From the NCBI GenBank assembly GCA_903813345.2, contig CAIIXF020000004.1:20556477-20620476 (forward strand): a DNA stretch of 64,000 nt, read 5' to 3'. The DNA is from Owenia fusiformis (Eukaryota > Annelida > Polychaeta > Sabellida > Oweniidae). Numbering within the stretch: the first letter of the stretch is position 1; each line of letters opens with the position of its first letter. Position numbers and translations under genes: made by a program. Shown here one piece after another: positions 20,790 through 32,753 of the stretch. The notes under the pieces were generated by a model, which did no database searches, was not told the DNA's origin, and was given only the letters and a program-made list of their open reading frames with translations.

Positions 20790-21720
20790 GGAATAATATT
20801 GTAGTACCCATTAATAAAAGTCGTAGTGCACATGATAAAGGGAATTGTAATACTATGATAATGGAAAATGTAATATATATGATAAGGGAATTGTAGTACC
20901 CATAATAAGAAAATTTGAAGTGACAATATAAAGGGAATTGTGATACTTATGATTAGGGGAATTGTAGTACCCACAATTAGGGGAATTGTAGTACCAAAGA
21001 TGAAGGGAATTGTTGTTCCATGATAATGGGAATTATATCAATTATGATGATAAAGAGAATTGTAGTACCCACGAAAAATTAAACTTTTTACTGTACATAA
21101 TAAAGGGAAATTGTAATACCCATGATTAAGGGAGTTTGTAGTACCCAAGATGAGGGGAATTGTTGTTCCATGATAAAGGGAATTATATCAATTATGATAA
21201 AGAGAATTGTAGTACCCACGAAAAATTAAACTTTTTACTGCACATAATAAAGGGAAATTATAATACCCATGATTAAGGGAGTTGTAGTACCCAAGATGAA
21301 GGGAATTGTTGTTCCAAGATAAAGGGAATTGTATCAAGCATGATAAAGGGAATTGTAGTACCCATGATAAACTAAACTTTTCAATGCACACGATAAAAAA
21401 AAATTGTAATACCCAAGATAAAGGGAATTGTACTGCTGATGATTAAGGGGAACTGTAGTACCCATGATAAAGGGGAATTGTAATACCCAAGATAAAGGAA
21501 ATTGTACTGCTGATAATAAAGGGGAACTGTAGTACCCATGATAAAGGGGAATTGTAGTACCCGAGATAAGGGGAATTGTAGTACCCGAGATAAGGGGAAT
21601 TGTAGTACCCGAGATAAGGGGAATTGTAGTACCCGAGATAAGGGGAATTGTAGTACCCGAGATAAGGGGAATTGTAGTACCCGAGATAAGGGGAATTGTA
21701 GTACCCATGGTAAGGAAAAG
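20790..21720. repeat. 24-bp minisatellite inside the Ngaro-like element
   Basis: Degenerate copies of a roughly 20-24-bp unit (gggaattgtagtaccc plus a short spacer) cover the region. The last part, about 21538-21713, is a near-perfect run of seven 24-bp units. Because 24 is a multiple of three, several frames stay open on both strands (8-residue periods such as RDKGNCST or GTTIPLIS). That openness is a consequence of periodicity and not evidence for a protein. It lies between the RT-RNase H ORF and the recombinase remnant. Confidence 0.92.
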
Positions 21721-22327
21721 CGAAGTAGCCAAAAGAAGTTTTGTATAATCGTCATATTGGTCATTTGATGGATTTACCGAGCCTCAGGGCCTATTGGTTG
21801 TCCATCAGACAATGGCACTCTATTTTGTATTCATAAAATCAGTGGAAATATATTGGTAAGTGGTGGTTTTACATAAGTGAAAATATTTGTATTAAACGTC
21901 CTATTGGTAAGTGGTGGTTTTACATGAGTGAACATTTTAAAAACACTTTACTTTTCTAAGCTGTTATGTGCATAATGTCATTTAATAAAACTTTTAAATA
22001 TAAGTTATAGGCTATTGTGAGGAAGAATTGAAGTACAAGGTTGGACGAAACATGTACGTGAACATCAGCGAATTATTAATTGATATTATTTGTTATTGTA
22101 GTGATAACTTTACATAATAAATGTAGAAGGATGTCATCCAAAAATCGGTTCACTGTGACAGGTCGCAAAGAACATAGCAGAGATGGCGTATTGTTAAAAT
22201 GGCAGACCCTGTATAATGTTTTTGTCTTTGTGATAATATGACGTTGAATTTTTATGTCTGAAAAGTACAATACTGGTTTTCAGTGGCTATCAAATCACTC
22301 AATGAAAAAGTACTATGGTTGAGCATC

Positions 22328-22855
22328 CAGATTTAACAGCAAATCCCCCAGCACAATAAGGTCATACGGCAATGCATTCGACAGATGGTAAATGTTGACG
22401 AACAATTAACCTGAAGTAGGTCTTTTACCAGCTAAATCGGAACACGTTGCTCTTTATATAACTCATCTAATACAAACTCCAAACACTGCTGCTACAGTTA
22501 TTACAGCAAACTGCGAATGAGCTCAATACCAATAAAGATAGTTTGCTCAAGACAATAGAAGAATAAGCCAAAAGGACACCAGCGAAACCCACATATAAAA
22601 AGCAGCCATTTGCAACAGAAATGGTACAATGTATTATCAGATCACATATTACAAACATTTCAGATTCATTTAAATTGCGAATTATAGTCATCATAGTCTC
22701 TTGGGTTTGAGGAGTTTTATAAGAATTGATGCAATTTGTAATATTAAAAAATAAAAAGTTGTACTTTATGAGACTCATGTTCGTATTAAGATAAGACATT
22801 CAAAAACAGATGTATATAGAAATGGTAATGAATGTTAAATTGCAGTAACATGATC
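22328..22855 (+). pseudogene. Decayed tyrosine recombinase of the Ngaro-like element
   Basis: Reading through stops and frame changes on the plus strand gives a recombinase trace. The segment SKSPSTIRSYGNAFDRW is followed by stops, then LPAKSEHVALYITHLIQT (core-binding region). Next come AKRTPAKPTYKKQPFATEMV and GFLRID with the catalytic-type Arg, then ETHVRIKIRHSKTD with the Lys-containing strand. These match the order expected for DIRS/Ngaro recombinases (family knowledge). At least three stops and two frame changes are present. I cannot find the C-terminal HxxR...Y box before repeat B1, so the catalytic end is lost. Confidence 0.8.
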
Positions 22856-23090
22856 ATTTTTTGGGGGTTCAAAGGTAAATGTAAGCAATGAAGAATACAT
22901 TTTTTGAGAAATATTACAAAAGAGTATATGTTAAGGTCTATGTTAAGGTCTAGTCTAGGTCTAGGTCATGTTATAAAACAGGGTTATAAAAGATTTATTT
23001 CAAGAATATTGTAATTTAAGAATCGTAGTGTACATTTTATGCAGATACTTGTAGTTAACAATCAATTTATATTCACTTACTTTAACACTT

Positions 23091-23154
23091 CACGCAGCCG
23101 CAGAGCCACATGCTAATAGAATGTTATGTTTTATAAGTGTAAGTTAGAATAGAA
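23091..23154 (+). repeat. Split direct repeat B1
   Basis: 64 bp from cacgcagccgcagagcc to gttagaatagaa. Identical to B2 at 23674-23737 and overlaps the first two bases of A2. Confidence 0.93.
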
Positions 23155-23312
23155 ATGTATTTTATTGCGTTTGAGTCACGTAGTACGAATTAGCAAGAAA
23201 ATGATTTCTATTTGATCGTTTAGCGTTATGAAAATAGAACGGTAGTTGTATTGAGTGAATGGTGTATGCATTAGTGAATAAAGTCACTTCGGCTCTAAGC
23301 GGCGAGATAAAC
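23153..23312 (+). repeat. Split direct repeat A2
   Basis: 160 bp identical by eye to A1 (17894-18053); follows B1 directly as in PAT/Ngaro elements. Confidence 0.95.
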
Positions 23313-23335
23313 CAAGTAAATCTTATAATTTATAA

Positions 23336-23500
23336 GGAAAAATTTTCGGACAAACCTTTTTCCTTTAACCTCAATTGTTGAGGATTTCAAGAATTTTTAG
23401 CATCATATTCTTAATAGTATAATAATGGGAATTAATAGGTTTGTGATGCTAAAGATAGAAAAGGTTTTACGGGTGGTCGGAAAGTTTTTAAGTTGAAATG
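23336..23500. other. Imperfect ~160-nt hairpin between A2 and B2
   Basis: The arms include tttcggac...aaccttttt near 23343-23362 pairing with aaaggtttt...ggtcggaaa near 23460-23488, and tagcatca (23397-23404) pairing with tgatgcta (23444-23451). It lies in the unusual 361-bp gap between A2 and B2. It could be an RNA or DNA structure used in replication, or an inserted hairpin. Confidence 0.6.
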
Positions 23501-23572
23501 TTATAGATATGTTAGTAATTGTTTATTAAGTAAATGCATCACTTGTTAATTATAAACAATTTGATATTTTAC

Positions 23573-23599
23573 AGCGGCGACGCAGCCGCAGAGCCACAT
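23573..23599 (+). repeat. Chimeric A-end/B-start junction
   Basis: agcggcga (the end core of repeat A) is directly followed by cgcagccgcagagccacat (the start of repeat B). It is a third, partial B copy and an A/B fusion lying inside the A2-B2 gap. Confidence 0.7.
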
Positions 23600-23673
23600 T
23601 TTTGGCAAACACAGTGTCATGCAGATATGTGAACATTATTGTACAGTCAAATAATACACTCGGTTTTCTGCAG

Positions 23674-23737
23674 CACGCAGCCGCAGAGCCACATGCTAAT
23701 AGAATGTTATGTTTTATAAGTGTAAGTTAGAATAGAA
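23674..23737 (+). repeat. Split direct repeat B2 (element 3' end)
   Basis: 64 bp identical to B1 (23091-23154); marks the 3' end of the element. Confidence 0.93.
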
Positions 23738-26078
23738 TTATAATTATTTAAAGGATCACCATAAATGTCTTCTGACCCATTGTGGTAATTTCTTGAAGAT
23801 GCTTAGAATTTATATGTCTATTATCTTTGCAACCATACCTACTCTGCCATAAACACTCACACGTAATTACAAGTTTATCCAATAGGAATCAGTTACACTG
23901 TCACACGACCTAAGCTTTGCCAACAGGTTAGCTATATCCTGAGTAAAAGAGGTTGTAAAACAAAAAACAAGATTTTACTGCCAACAGTAATGCATTTTAC
24001 ATTTGTCCTTAACTAATTACGCAAGTTATACAAGGCATGGATCGTGTATTCTGATAAAAATTCTCATATTGTTTAGAATTTTTTAACGTGTAATTATCGC
24101 GGAATAGTGAAAAATATATAGGCTAGTGCATAGCAATGGCGTAGCGTTATATACACATAAAACGCCATGGTGTACTCTCAAAATTTAGAGAAAAATTGAT
24201 TTTTAAATTGAATTGCCCCACACTTTAAACATGGATAGAAATGGCCAATATTTTACATTTTATTAGTCCATATTTATTCAGAAATTCGTATTTTATGTAA
24301 GAAAATTAGATGCATTTGTATAGGGCAACTTTTGCGTACGGGTTGACGTATCAATAGCGAGCAGGCTAAACACAAAATTCTTTCAATTTTAGAAAAATTT
24401 TGTCTCATGTCATTCCTTGTCATGTCTATTTTCTAAAAATCACAAAAGTGCATATATTATTCCAGGAAAACTAAAGATTTTTACAACAATGTATTATTTT
24501 TCTATAAGAATGGTTACCATTCTTATTATTTCGGAGAATTTAAACATTTGCCACTCATTTTTGCACTTTGAATCATTAATAACTTTACCAATTTACAATA
24601 TATTGTGAATCTTTTTGGAGATATTGTATTTGATATTGTAAGGAATAGATTGGTAAGTCAATTATACATGTTGCTTGTAATTTTGTCACCCCCTATAGAT
24701 CAGATTCTGCCTTTTAAGTCTCGATTACCCACTTAACGCAACTGAACTGTATAGGATGTGTAAAATTTCAATGATAACCAAGGTAGCTGCTAATATTTCT
24801 AATACAACAAATTGTGTGTGAAGTAAGTATTTTTGCAGGCATTCCTTGTACGTAATGTCATCTATATTCTTTTAGACGGATACAGTAAAAATTGCAAAAT
24901 AATTTAAATATTGATTTTTTCGGATAGTAAACTGAAATGGCTTTTACCCCCCCCCCCCCCAACTAGACTTATTAAGTTTCCTATCAGACATTGCACTTTT
25001 GATGTCTCCCCTTAAAATGTATATGTTCAGTGTCTTCAGTTTTTTGAGTCTGTTTTGAACAGTACATTATTAATATTTTTAAGAGTATACATCTTAATCC
25101 AAGATCTATTCTCTGAGGCAGATACAGTCCACGTTAAATCATTATTTGCTGGTTTTGTTTAACTAAAAACATTGTATTGTCTAATCATGTTCTTTTTAAC
25201 CCATCAAGCTCACGTTGTAATGATAAGCGTTGACCATCTGCCTGTGACAGAATTATATCAAGGCTTTATACGATAATAATTTCAAGTTGTATTTGGCTAA
25301 CCGAAATAAACAGTCTTCAATGTGTCAAAGTATATACAAAGTCAGATAGTGTGTTCCATTTTAACAGTTTATTTTCTACGTCAAACACGTCGTTTTATAC
25401 AACACTGAATAATCATTCTCTCGTTTTTCAACACATCAACGCAACAACTAAATAGCCTACGTTACAACTACAGTAGAAAATTGACTTTTGTCTAATTTGG
25501 AGATTTTCAGGTTCAATAGATCATATTAAACTAACTTGCTTACCTTATATGTTGCCAAAGCAACTGTATCTTTACATCTAGTAAACGACGAAGTACTATA
25601 GTAACAAATTGGGTTTTATACAGAAGCGTGGGTAAAGATAAAGAACTAATAAGAACTGCCTATCCAATACAAACATAACCGTTACATCATATTTCATCTG
25701 AAAACGGTGGATTCTTTGCTTACCTTGATATTTTAACAATAGCTTATGGAAACTGTTGTCTAAAGCATCTCCCTGTTTTCTGTCGTGTTTGCCAAAACTT
25801 CAGAGGTGTAACAATCATTTCATGCTTCGTTGCTCTTATCTTTATTCAAACAAAACCTTACTCTAACCTTTAGATACTCTAGCGATGTATAAGTGTCAAC
25901 GCTATAAAGAAGTGCTTCCTATTTACCCCGTGTAATAGTCTGATGAATTGGAAGCAGGGATATGAGGCCATTTATCTGTCTGGATTGCGTTTGGCGAAAA
26001 TTGATGGTTAATGAGTTATCAAGATAACTTATGGTACGTAATATGTGTGTAACAAAACCTACTGCTCCAAACACGTGA
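23738..26078. other. Intergenic, no gene; dispersed repeats only
   Basis: No supported gene. About 24540-24717 is a diverged copy of 15060-15222. About 24310-24360 (gatgcatttgtatagggc...) is a distant relative of the dispersed segment at 41885-41998. A C-run of about 14 lies at about 24948. Confidence 0.55.
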
Positions 26079-26199
26079 ATGAAATGATGACTTCATGACT
26101 TCAGTGAGGATGAATGAAATGTCGCATAATTTTGTTGCTTTAGATTGTGATGATGTATTTATGACTTCAGTGAGGATGAATGAAATGTCGCATAATCTT
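26079..26199. repeat. 66-bp satellite, left fragment (about 1.8 units)
   Basis: Contains two copies of gacttcagtgaggatgaatg...gtcgcataat, the unit of the array at 34625-35231. It breaks off exactly at the left end of the 8.4-kb insertion, after ...cataatctt. Confidence 0.9.
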
Positions 26200-27960
26200 C
26201 AGGCCCGTAAGACACTTTTCTCCAAGGGGGGTGCGGTTTTTTGCTTAAGAGAATATAAAATTGTCATTTTTTGCCGCGTAAATCAAATCGCGTAAGACAG
26301 AGGGGGGGGGGGGGGGGGGGTCAGTTACTCCCTGTATTGGTTTGGAATTAACAAATGCATGCAACTTCCAAACATTCCAATTGATTTGTGGGGGGTGTGA
26401 GGAGTTGACCACTCCCCCTAGAAAATTTTATAGTTTTGAGATGCTATTTGGTGCTCTCTGGGCACTTTCAAAGTGTAAGTTTCTAAGTAGTACGCCACCA
26501 CCACGGGAATAAGAGTTGAGTGAATAAAAAACTGAGCATTCAGGGGGGTCTGGGGTTTCTCCCCCAGGAAAATTTTGAAATTTGGTTGTATTTGGAGTGA
26601 ATTTGCAATCATCTGGTACGCCTGTGCGTTATGAGTCAATAAGAAAAATGTGATTTTTTCAAATTCCTTTGGGGGTGTCAAAGAGGATGAGAGGGTGAAG
26701 TGGGGTGGGGTGCCAGTAGGGGAGCAAGGGGTTGTCCCCCAGAAACATTGACCATATCAAGGTGCTATTTGATGATGTCTGGGCACTTAAAAAATATCTG
26801 AGACAATACATGAAATTCAGAATATTTTCTTTTGTTTTGTGGGGGATGTGAGGGGTGGCTAACTCTCCTCGAACATTTTATAATTCAAAGATGATATTTG
26901 GTGCTTCTGGGCACTTTTAAAGTGTATTAGTCAATAAAAACATTGAAAAACAATCACAATTTTTTTCAAATTTTGGGGTTGTCAAAGGGGGAGGGGTGCC
27001 AGAGGGGGAGGTGGGGCTGGGGTACCAGAGGGGGAGCAAGTGCTTGTCCCCCATATCAAAATTTACAAGATCAAGGTGCTATTCGATGAAGTTTGGGCAC
27101 TTAAAAAGTGTCTGTGCCTAAAAGTGCCTATTTCCCAAGAAAATTTTACAATTTTAAGATGCTATTTGGTGCTTTCTGGGCACTTTCAAAAGGTATGAGT
27201 CAATAAAATTTTTCAAAAATCTCTTTTTTTGGGGGGGGATGGTGTTAAAGGAGGGGGGCTGCCAGAGGGGAAGGTGAAGTGGGGATGCCAGAGGGCGAGT
27301 AAGTGTTAGTCTTCCAGAATCATTAACTTTATCAAGGAGCTATTTGAAGATGTCTAGGCAATTTAAAAGTGTCTGAGACAATACATAAAACAAATTCAGA
27401 ACTTTCCATTTTTTTGTTTGGGGTGTGAGGGGTGAACCACTCCCCCTAGAAAATTTTACAATTTTACGACACTATTTGGTGCTTTCTGGGCACTTTCAAA
27501 GTGGATGTGTCAATTAAAGAATTTGAGAAAATCACAATTTTATTTTTGGGGGGGGGGGGGGGGTCAAGGGAGGGGGCGCCAGAGGGGGGAGGGTTATGCA
27601 AGTGCAAGATGCAAGAGGGGGAGTAAGTCCCCCAGAAACACTAACTATATCAAGGAGCTATTTGATGATATCTGGGCACTTTAAAAGTGTCTGAGACAAA
27701 ACTCTAAAATAAATTTAGAACTTTTCCATTGTTTTATGGGGGGTGTGAGGGGTGGCCAATACCCCTAGAAAATTTTACAATTTTAAGATGCTATTTGGTG
27801 CTTTCTGGGTATGAGTGTATGAGTCAATGAAAAAAAAATTACCAAAAAAATATTTTTCAAAAAAGAAATTTTTTCAAATTTTTTTTTCAAATTTATTTTG
27901 GGGGGTGACAAAGGGGGGTGCGGTCGCACCCATCGCACCCCCCCCCATCTGACGGCCCTG
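26200..27960. mobile_element. Internally repetitive GC-rich non-autonomous element
   Basis: About 1.76 kb with the same ends as above. The interior has four to five diverged units of about 310-450 bp. Each contains gggtgtgaggggtg, agatgctatttggtgctttctgggcac, ccagagggggag and tgtctgagacaa. G- and C-runs are common (for example 26303-26320, 27551-27562). No ORF is maintained. On the right it ends in acggccctg at 27960 and is followed by gatac, which does not match the left flank. Confidence 0.75.
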
Positions 27961-28246
27961 GATACATGGCAGCTCCACCATCTCAGTAAACATGAATGAT
28001 GTTATACACTGTGTCCCAAAAACGTAACAAGTAAAAACATTGTCAAACACAAAACCAGTGATGATACCATGAAGCCAGGTCAGGTCTGAACAAAGCTCTA
28101 AAACCAGACATCAACAAAAGGTTGAACTACGCTTTTACAACCTTGATGAAATCAAAAAGATTTTAATTGTCTAACGCAAATAAATTTTAAATGTAAATAA
28201 GTTACAAGCTAAGGAACTTTAGTGGTTTTCAGAAAAACAAAAATAA

Positions 28247-31225
28247 AAAGAATCTACAAAAACACCAAAGGCTAACTTTAGGGAATGGCTAGATACATTG
28301 GAAGAACTTGTAATCCAGATGCAAAATGAAGGAGATGTGTGTGTAATAGGTGATATGAATTCTGATATAGGTAATATGTACAATGTACGTGGCGCGTATC
28401 CGCCATCTTGTAACGGTACTGCACTTAACCAAATGTGTATACGACAGAGTCTAAGGGTAGCTGATTTAACTGACAAATGCACTGGGCCAACATATACATT
28501 TTACAGGCACTATACTGGCAAATCATATGTCGACCATTGCATTGTGTCAGAAAGGTTATTCAATTGTTGTAACAAAATATATGTGATGGATGATGAATTG
28601 ATAAACACATCTGATCACCTCCCAGTTTGCATTGAATTATCAGTAGAAAATATATGTGTAGTCAAGTCAAGTAACATAATAAATACAGGACCAACTAGGA
28701 TAGCATGGACTAAAGTAACAAATGATAGCAAGAACGTGTATCAACTATCATTGGAACCAGAGCTTACACAATTATATAATGAAATTCAAAGTAAGGAAGG
28801 TATTCTTACAGATTTAAATATCGAATTGTATTTTGAAAGATTGACACAGCTACTTAAAAATAAGGCAAACGATGCCTTTCCCAAGAAACGCTTTGTAAAA
28901 TACTTGAAGCCATACTGGTCAGAAACACTGAAACGTCTTGTTAAGGAGAAAAAGTCGACATGGAACAAATGGGTTAAGGCGGGTAAACCAAGAAATATTG
29001 AAAATGCTGTATGGCGAAATTATAAACAAGCTAAGAGGGAATTTCAGAGAGAATTAAGACGTGCTGAATACCAACATCAACTAAAGCTACAGGAAGAAAT
29101 AGATAGTGCTTCAGAAATATCCATGTCGTTTTTCTGGTCCTTAGTTAAAAGTCGCAGACGCACTAAGCAAACTACAAGTAACATTAAGAGTGATGATGGT
29201 GTACTGCTGACCAATCCTTCAGACATTAAGGATGAATGGAAGAATTATTTTTCCAAACTTGTGGCATTTAATGACAATGATCTTTTTGACAAAGATTTCA
29301 GTCAATACATAGACAGTGAGATTGAGAAAATAAATGCTGAGCCATCTGACATGAACGATAAGGCTTTTAAGACACCAATCACCGAGCATGAAATGTCAAA
29401 CTTATGTACCAAGCTTTCCAGCAACAAATCTCCTGGATGGGATGATATATGCTCCGAACATTTAAAACTAGGTGGAGCCAAGCTAATTAGTGTTTTGACA
29501 ATTTTGTTTAAGTGCATTGTACAATCAGAGTATATCCCAAGGGGCTTTAAAACAGGAGTACGTATTCCACTTTTCAAAGGGGGTAATAAAGACCCATTGA
29601 ACAAAGATAACCATCGTGGAATCACCCTAATGTGCACATATATGAAGTTACTCGAAGGATTAATGGCCAAAAGGGATCGAGAATGTCAAGAACTTGGATA
29701 TCATGATGAAAAACACGAATTGCAAGGTGTTAGTAGAAAAAACGTCTCCAGTCTGCATACGTCATTTCTGGCAAGAGAGGCAATAGCCACAGGGCTCGAA
29801 AGAGGAAATGACGTCATAATAGTAGCACTCGACATCAGGAAAGCATTTGATGGGGTGTACCACAAGGGTCTATTATATAAGATGCATGAGCAAGGTATCC
29901 GAGGGAAACTTTGGAGGCTATTGAGGAATGCGTATGATGATTATAACTGCACTGTGCGTGTCCAAGGGTGCAATGACCTTTCAGAGTCCTTTAGTGTAGA
30001 ACAATCTGTTCATCAGGGCGGGGTCTACAGCATGGAGCTGTACGCCAAGTATACAAATGGACTGATACAAGAAATATGTGAGAGTGGTGTTGGCTCATCT
30101 ATAAATGGACTAAATACCCGGGACTAAATACTACAATACCGACGTATGCAGATGACACCATGCTAATTGCATACCATGTGCCAGTCATGCAACAGCTCTT
30201 AAATGCAGTGTACCAATACAGTCTAAAATGGCGCTTTACGTATCACCCCCATAAATGTAAATCAGTAATATTCAGTAAGGGGAGATCGACCCAGAAATGT
30301 GAACTATCGATAGGTGGCGTAGATATTCCAGTTGTAGATCAGCTAGAACACCTAGGGCTCCCTCTTATACCTAATGGTAACTATACTAATTTCATAGAGA
30401 ACATAATTGGTAAAGGTAGAAGGGTGATTAACTCCTACGTTGGGGTGACATCGAGTCATATCAATCCATCTAACCCACTGACAATCTCGAAACTTTATTG
30501 GACCGTTGCAATGCCATCTATGTTGTACGGACTTGAAATTATACCACTGAAGGAAAGTGATTACACAAAATTGAGCCACGGGCACAAGGTAATTGCAAAG
30601 AAGATCCAAGGACTCCCGATAAATACAAGTAATCCTGCAGTTTTACCACAGCTTTGATGGAGCGAGATATCGTACATCATTGACCAAATGAAGTTAATGT
30701 TTATATGGCAATTGCTTGTTCTTCCAATAAGTAGCATTTACAAACGCTTAACAATCCAGCGTTTAATTGAAATCATCTCTAAAAATCTTCATGCACAATC
30801 ACCGATAAGGGACATTGTTTACACGTGTAACAAATATGGATTATTGCCAGATGTAATGTCTATGGTAAAAACAGCTCTCATTCCAAGCAAATCGTCATGG
30901 AAAAAGACTGTCAAAGATGCCTTATGGGATCACCAGTAAAATTCCTGGCATTTGGAAATGTTAACATATAGAAAGTTGAATGTATATGCAGACGTTGTCA
31001 TGTTTATTAAACCGATATCATGGTGGTGTGTGAGTAAGAGGTATCCGAAAATAGTAAAATATGTTCGTATTGTAATGACACTATTATTGGGAGAAGGAAA
31101 CTTGCAAATGAATAAGGCACAATGGTCAAACGAGAATGACAGAACGTGTAAATTATGCAATATTGATGAAGAAACCTTAATACACATGGTACTTAAATGT
31201 GAAAAGTTGAATGAGGAGAAGGGTC
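28247..31225 (+). pseudogene. Broken LINE ORF2 (endonuclease C-terminus, RT, knuckle)
   Basis: A different LINE from the one at 9.3 kb. The frame opens at 28247 inside the endonuclease: VCVIGDMNSDIG (about 28336), GKSYVDHCIV (about 28520), SDHLPVCIE (about 28611). RT motifs follow: IPLFKGGNKDPLNKDNHRGI, IIVALDIRKAFDGVYHKG, then QSVHQGGVYSM. The first frame stops at 30125-30127; the catalytic TYADDTMLIAY continues in another frame at about 30146. Further breaks occur at 30655 and about 30940. The last part holds CKLCN...HMVLKC (about 31147-31200). The endonuclease N-terminus and the 3' end are missing. The 3' side runs into a tRNA-like remnant. Confidence 0.88.
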
Positions 31226-31373
31226 CATGTAAACTGCAACCACACTCCTATTGTTACTATAGTTGTTACATCATAACAAATTGTAACTTGACCAATAAGA
31301 AGCATACTTCGTTCGACCAAGGACGTCTTGGGTGGTACGAAGAACGTTGTTCTGTCAAATCAAAAGAAATTAC

Positions 31374-31440
31374 TCTGCGAGCAGGGTTCGATCCCATTGG
31401 ATTTCAAATCCAACGCCTTAACAACTAGGCCATCACAGCT
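31374..31440 (-). pseudogene. tRNA-Ser pseudogene (variable arm deleted)
   Basis: The minus strand reads agctgtgatggcctagttgt...ggatttgaaatcc, then directly a T-arm-like gggatcgaaccctg. The variable arm and part of the T stem are missing. The anticodon position would be TGA. Confidence 0.75.
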
Positions 31441-31722
31441 ACTTGTTGCTAGTTACTACAAAAAAAACGATCTGGTATGGCATTTGTAAAAAAAGATCGC
31501 ATTAAGTGAAAAAGAGAGTAAAAATGTTGGAAGAAATGGAATCTGCACTACTGTCTGTTCGGTTCTTCAATCATAGGCCTACATATACATTTCATGGAAA
31601 GTTAAGACATTGCACCCTCCAGTTGTTGTAATGTTATCAGTGAACTTGTCTCTTTCCTAAGATCTTCTTATCTCTTGAACTCGTCCCTTCTGAGATTATC
31701 GATGATACCGACAAAAAAGATA

Positions 31723-31804
31723 CGCTGCGAGTAGGGATCGAACCTACGCGGGAAGATCCCATTGGATTTCTAGTCCAACGCCTTAACCACTCGGCCATCG
31801 CAGC
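31723..31804 (-). tRNA. tRNA-Ser (anticodon AGA), intact
   Basis: 82 nt on the minus strand. The 7-bp acceptor stem is GCTGCGA/TCGCAGC with discriminator G. The D arm is GCCGAGTGGTTAAGGC and the anticodon stem TTGGA/TCCAA with loop CTAGAAA (anticodon AGA, decodes UCU). A long variable arm typical of tRNA-Ser follows, then T arm GTAGG-TTCGATC-CCTAC. A and B boxes match consensus. It is the only copy in this cluster with no lesion. The downstream flank (to about 31600) is shared with the other copies. Confidence 0.93.
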
Positions 31805-32683
31805 TGTCATACGTTATTTGCAGCTGTGGTTTGTCATTGTGTTTGTTAAAGAAATTGAAAAGGAAAGAAAGTTTTAAATTTTACAAAAGATAGAAGAAGA
31901 AAAGAGCTTTAAAATACCTTTTATTTAAAACTTCTAGCTCAATTTTGAAGGAAATTACATCGATTTTTTGAGTAATTCAAAACAAATCTTAAAAACAATT
32001 TTTGGCTCGTTTATGCCACGATCAAAAAATTGGCAATCATACCCCATCCCATGCAGTACGTAAGTAGTTATGATTTGGACTTTTCCCAAATCATAACTGA
32101 ATACTGACTGTGATGAAATGCATATATTGTGAAGAAACGGACAGTGCGGATTTCATTAATTTTTTAGAGGCTTTGATTTTTCAAAATGTTCTAACTTTTA
32201 GGGATATACTTTTATGCATTCTAAAATTATTTTAGAAAACAAAGTTAGGTTGAAACATTTTACACCTTCTTTCCTTTTCAATTCAGCCATTTTAGTTAAC
32301 ATTGATTTGTCCATTTCTCTCGTGAAATCCACTTTTGGACCATTTGTTTTAAAACCTCTATCGATAGGATTCCTGTTTTAAGTTATTTTTGTTCAACATC
32401 AGAGAGATTTCGCTTATAACGTATACTTATACTTATAAGTAAACGTACAAGGTGTTTCATAATGTGGGCTTTTCGTCAGGGTCAAGATGTTAGTCTCAGC
32501 TGTAATGAACAAAGCCCAAAGGGATGCCATTTGTACTTTCTTGAATTGTAGCATGTTTAGTTGATCCAAATGTGTTTGTCTAGAATAAGATAGGCTCATA
32601 TATAGTACATATGTTATAGACCCATCTCTTCTCAAATTGACTTTTTGAGATGCTCGTTATGAAACACCCTGTATGTCATTTGT

Positions 32684-32753
32684 TGAGCTGCTGAATGGGT
32701 CGTTTCCAGGAACAGTTCTAGCAATTCCTGGAAACGACCCATTCAGCAGCTCA
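32684..32753. other. Perfect 29-bp hairpin with 12-nt loop
   Basis: The arms 32684-32712 and 32725-32753 are exact reverse complements (left arm begins tgagctgctgaatgggtcg). Both ends are tgagctgctg / cagcagctca. A perfect short palindrome is usual for a tiny foldback transposon. A small-RNA precursor is possible but would normally contain mismatches. Confidence 0.9.

Larger units (their letters stand above)
17894..23737 (+). mobile_element. Ngaro/PAT-like tyrosine-recombinase retrotransposon with split direct repeats
   Basis: Bounded by split direct repeats in the order A1 (17894-18053), ORFs, B1 (23091-23154), A2 (23153-23312), B2 (23674-23737). Each pair is identical by eye (160 bp and 64 bp). 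This arrangement is diagnostic of PAT/Ngaro-type members of the DIRS order (established knowledge). Inside are a small basic coiled-coil ORF, a 700-residue RT-RNase H ORF, a 24-bp minisatellite and a tyrosine-recombinase pseudogene, all on the plus strand. Intact RT and identical repeats indicate recent replication, yet the recombinase is dead, so mobilisation in trans is likely. Confidence 0.92.

Noticed and set aside
20790-21720. CRISPR-like array of 24-bp repeats
   Set aside because: There are no unique spacers: the units are contiguous and degenerate. It lies in a eukaryotic retrotransposon and is a minisatellite.
28005-28040. Possible mariner terminal repeat (actgtgtcccaaaaacgtaac)
   Set aside because: No matching inverted end was found nearby, so the element cannot be bounded.
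32684-32753. Candidate microRNA precursor
   Set aside because: The stem is perfectly paired with no bulges and matches a minimal foldback element better; without small-RNA reads I do not call it.
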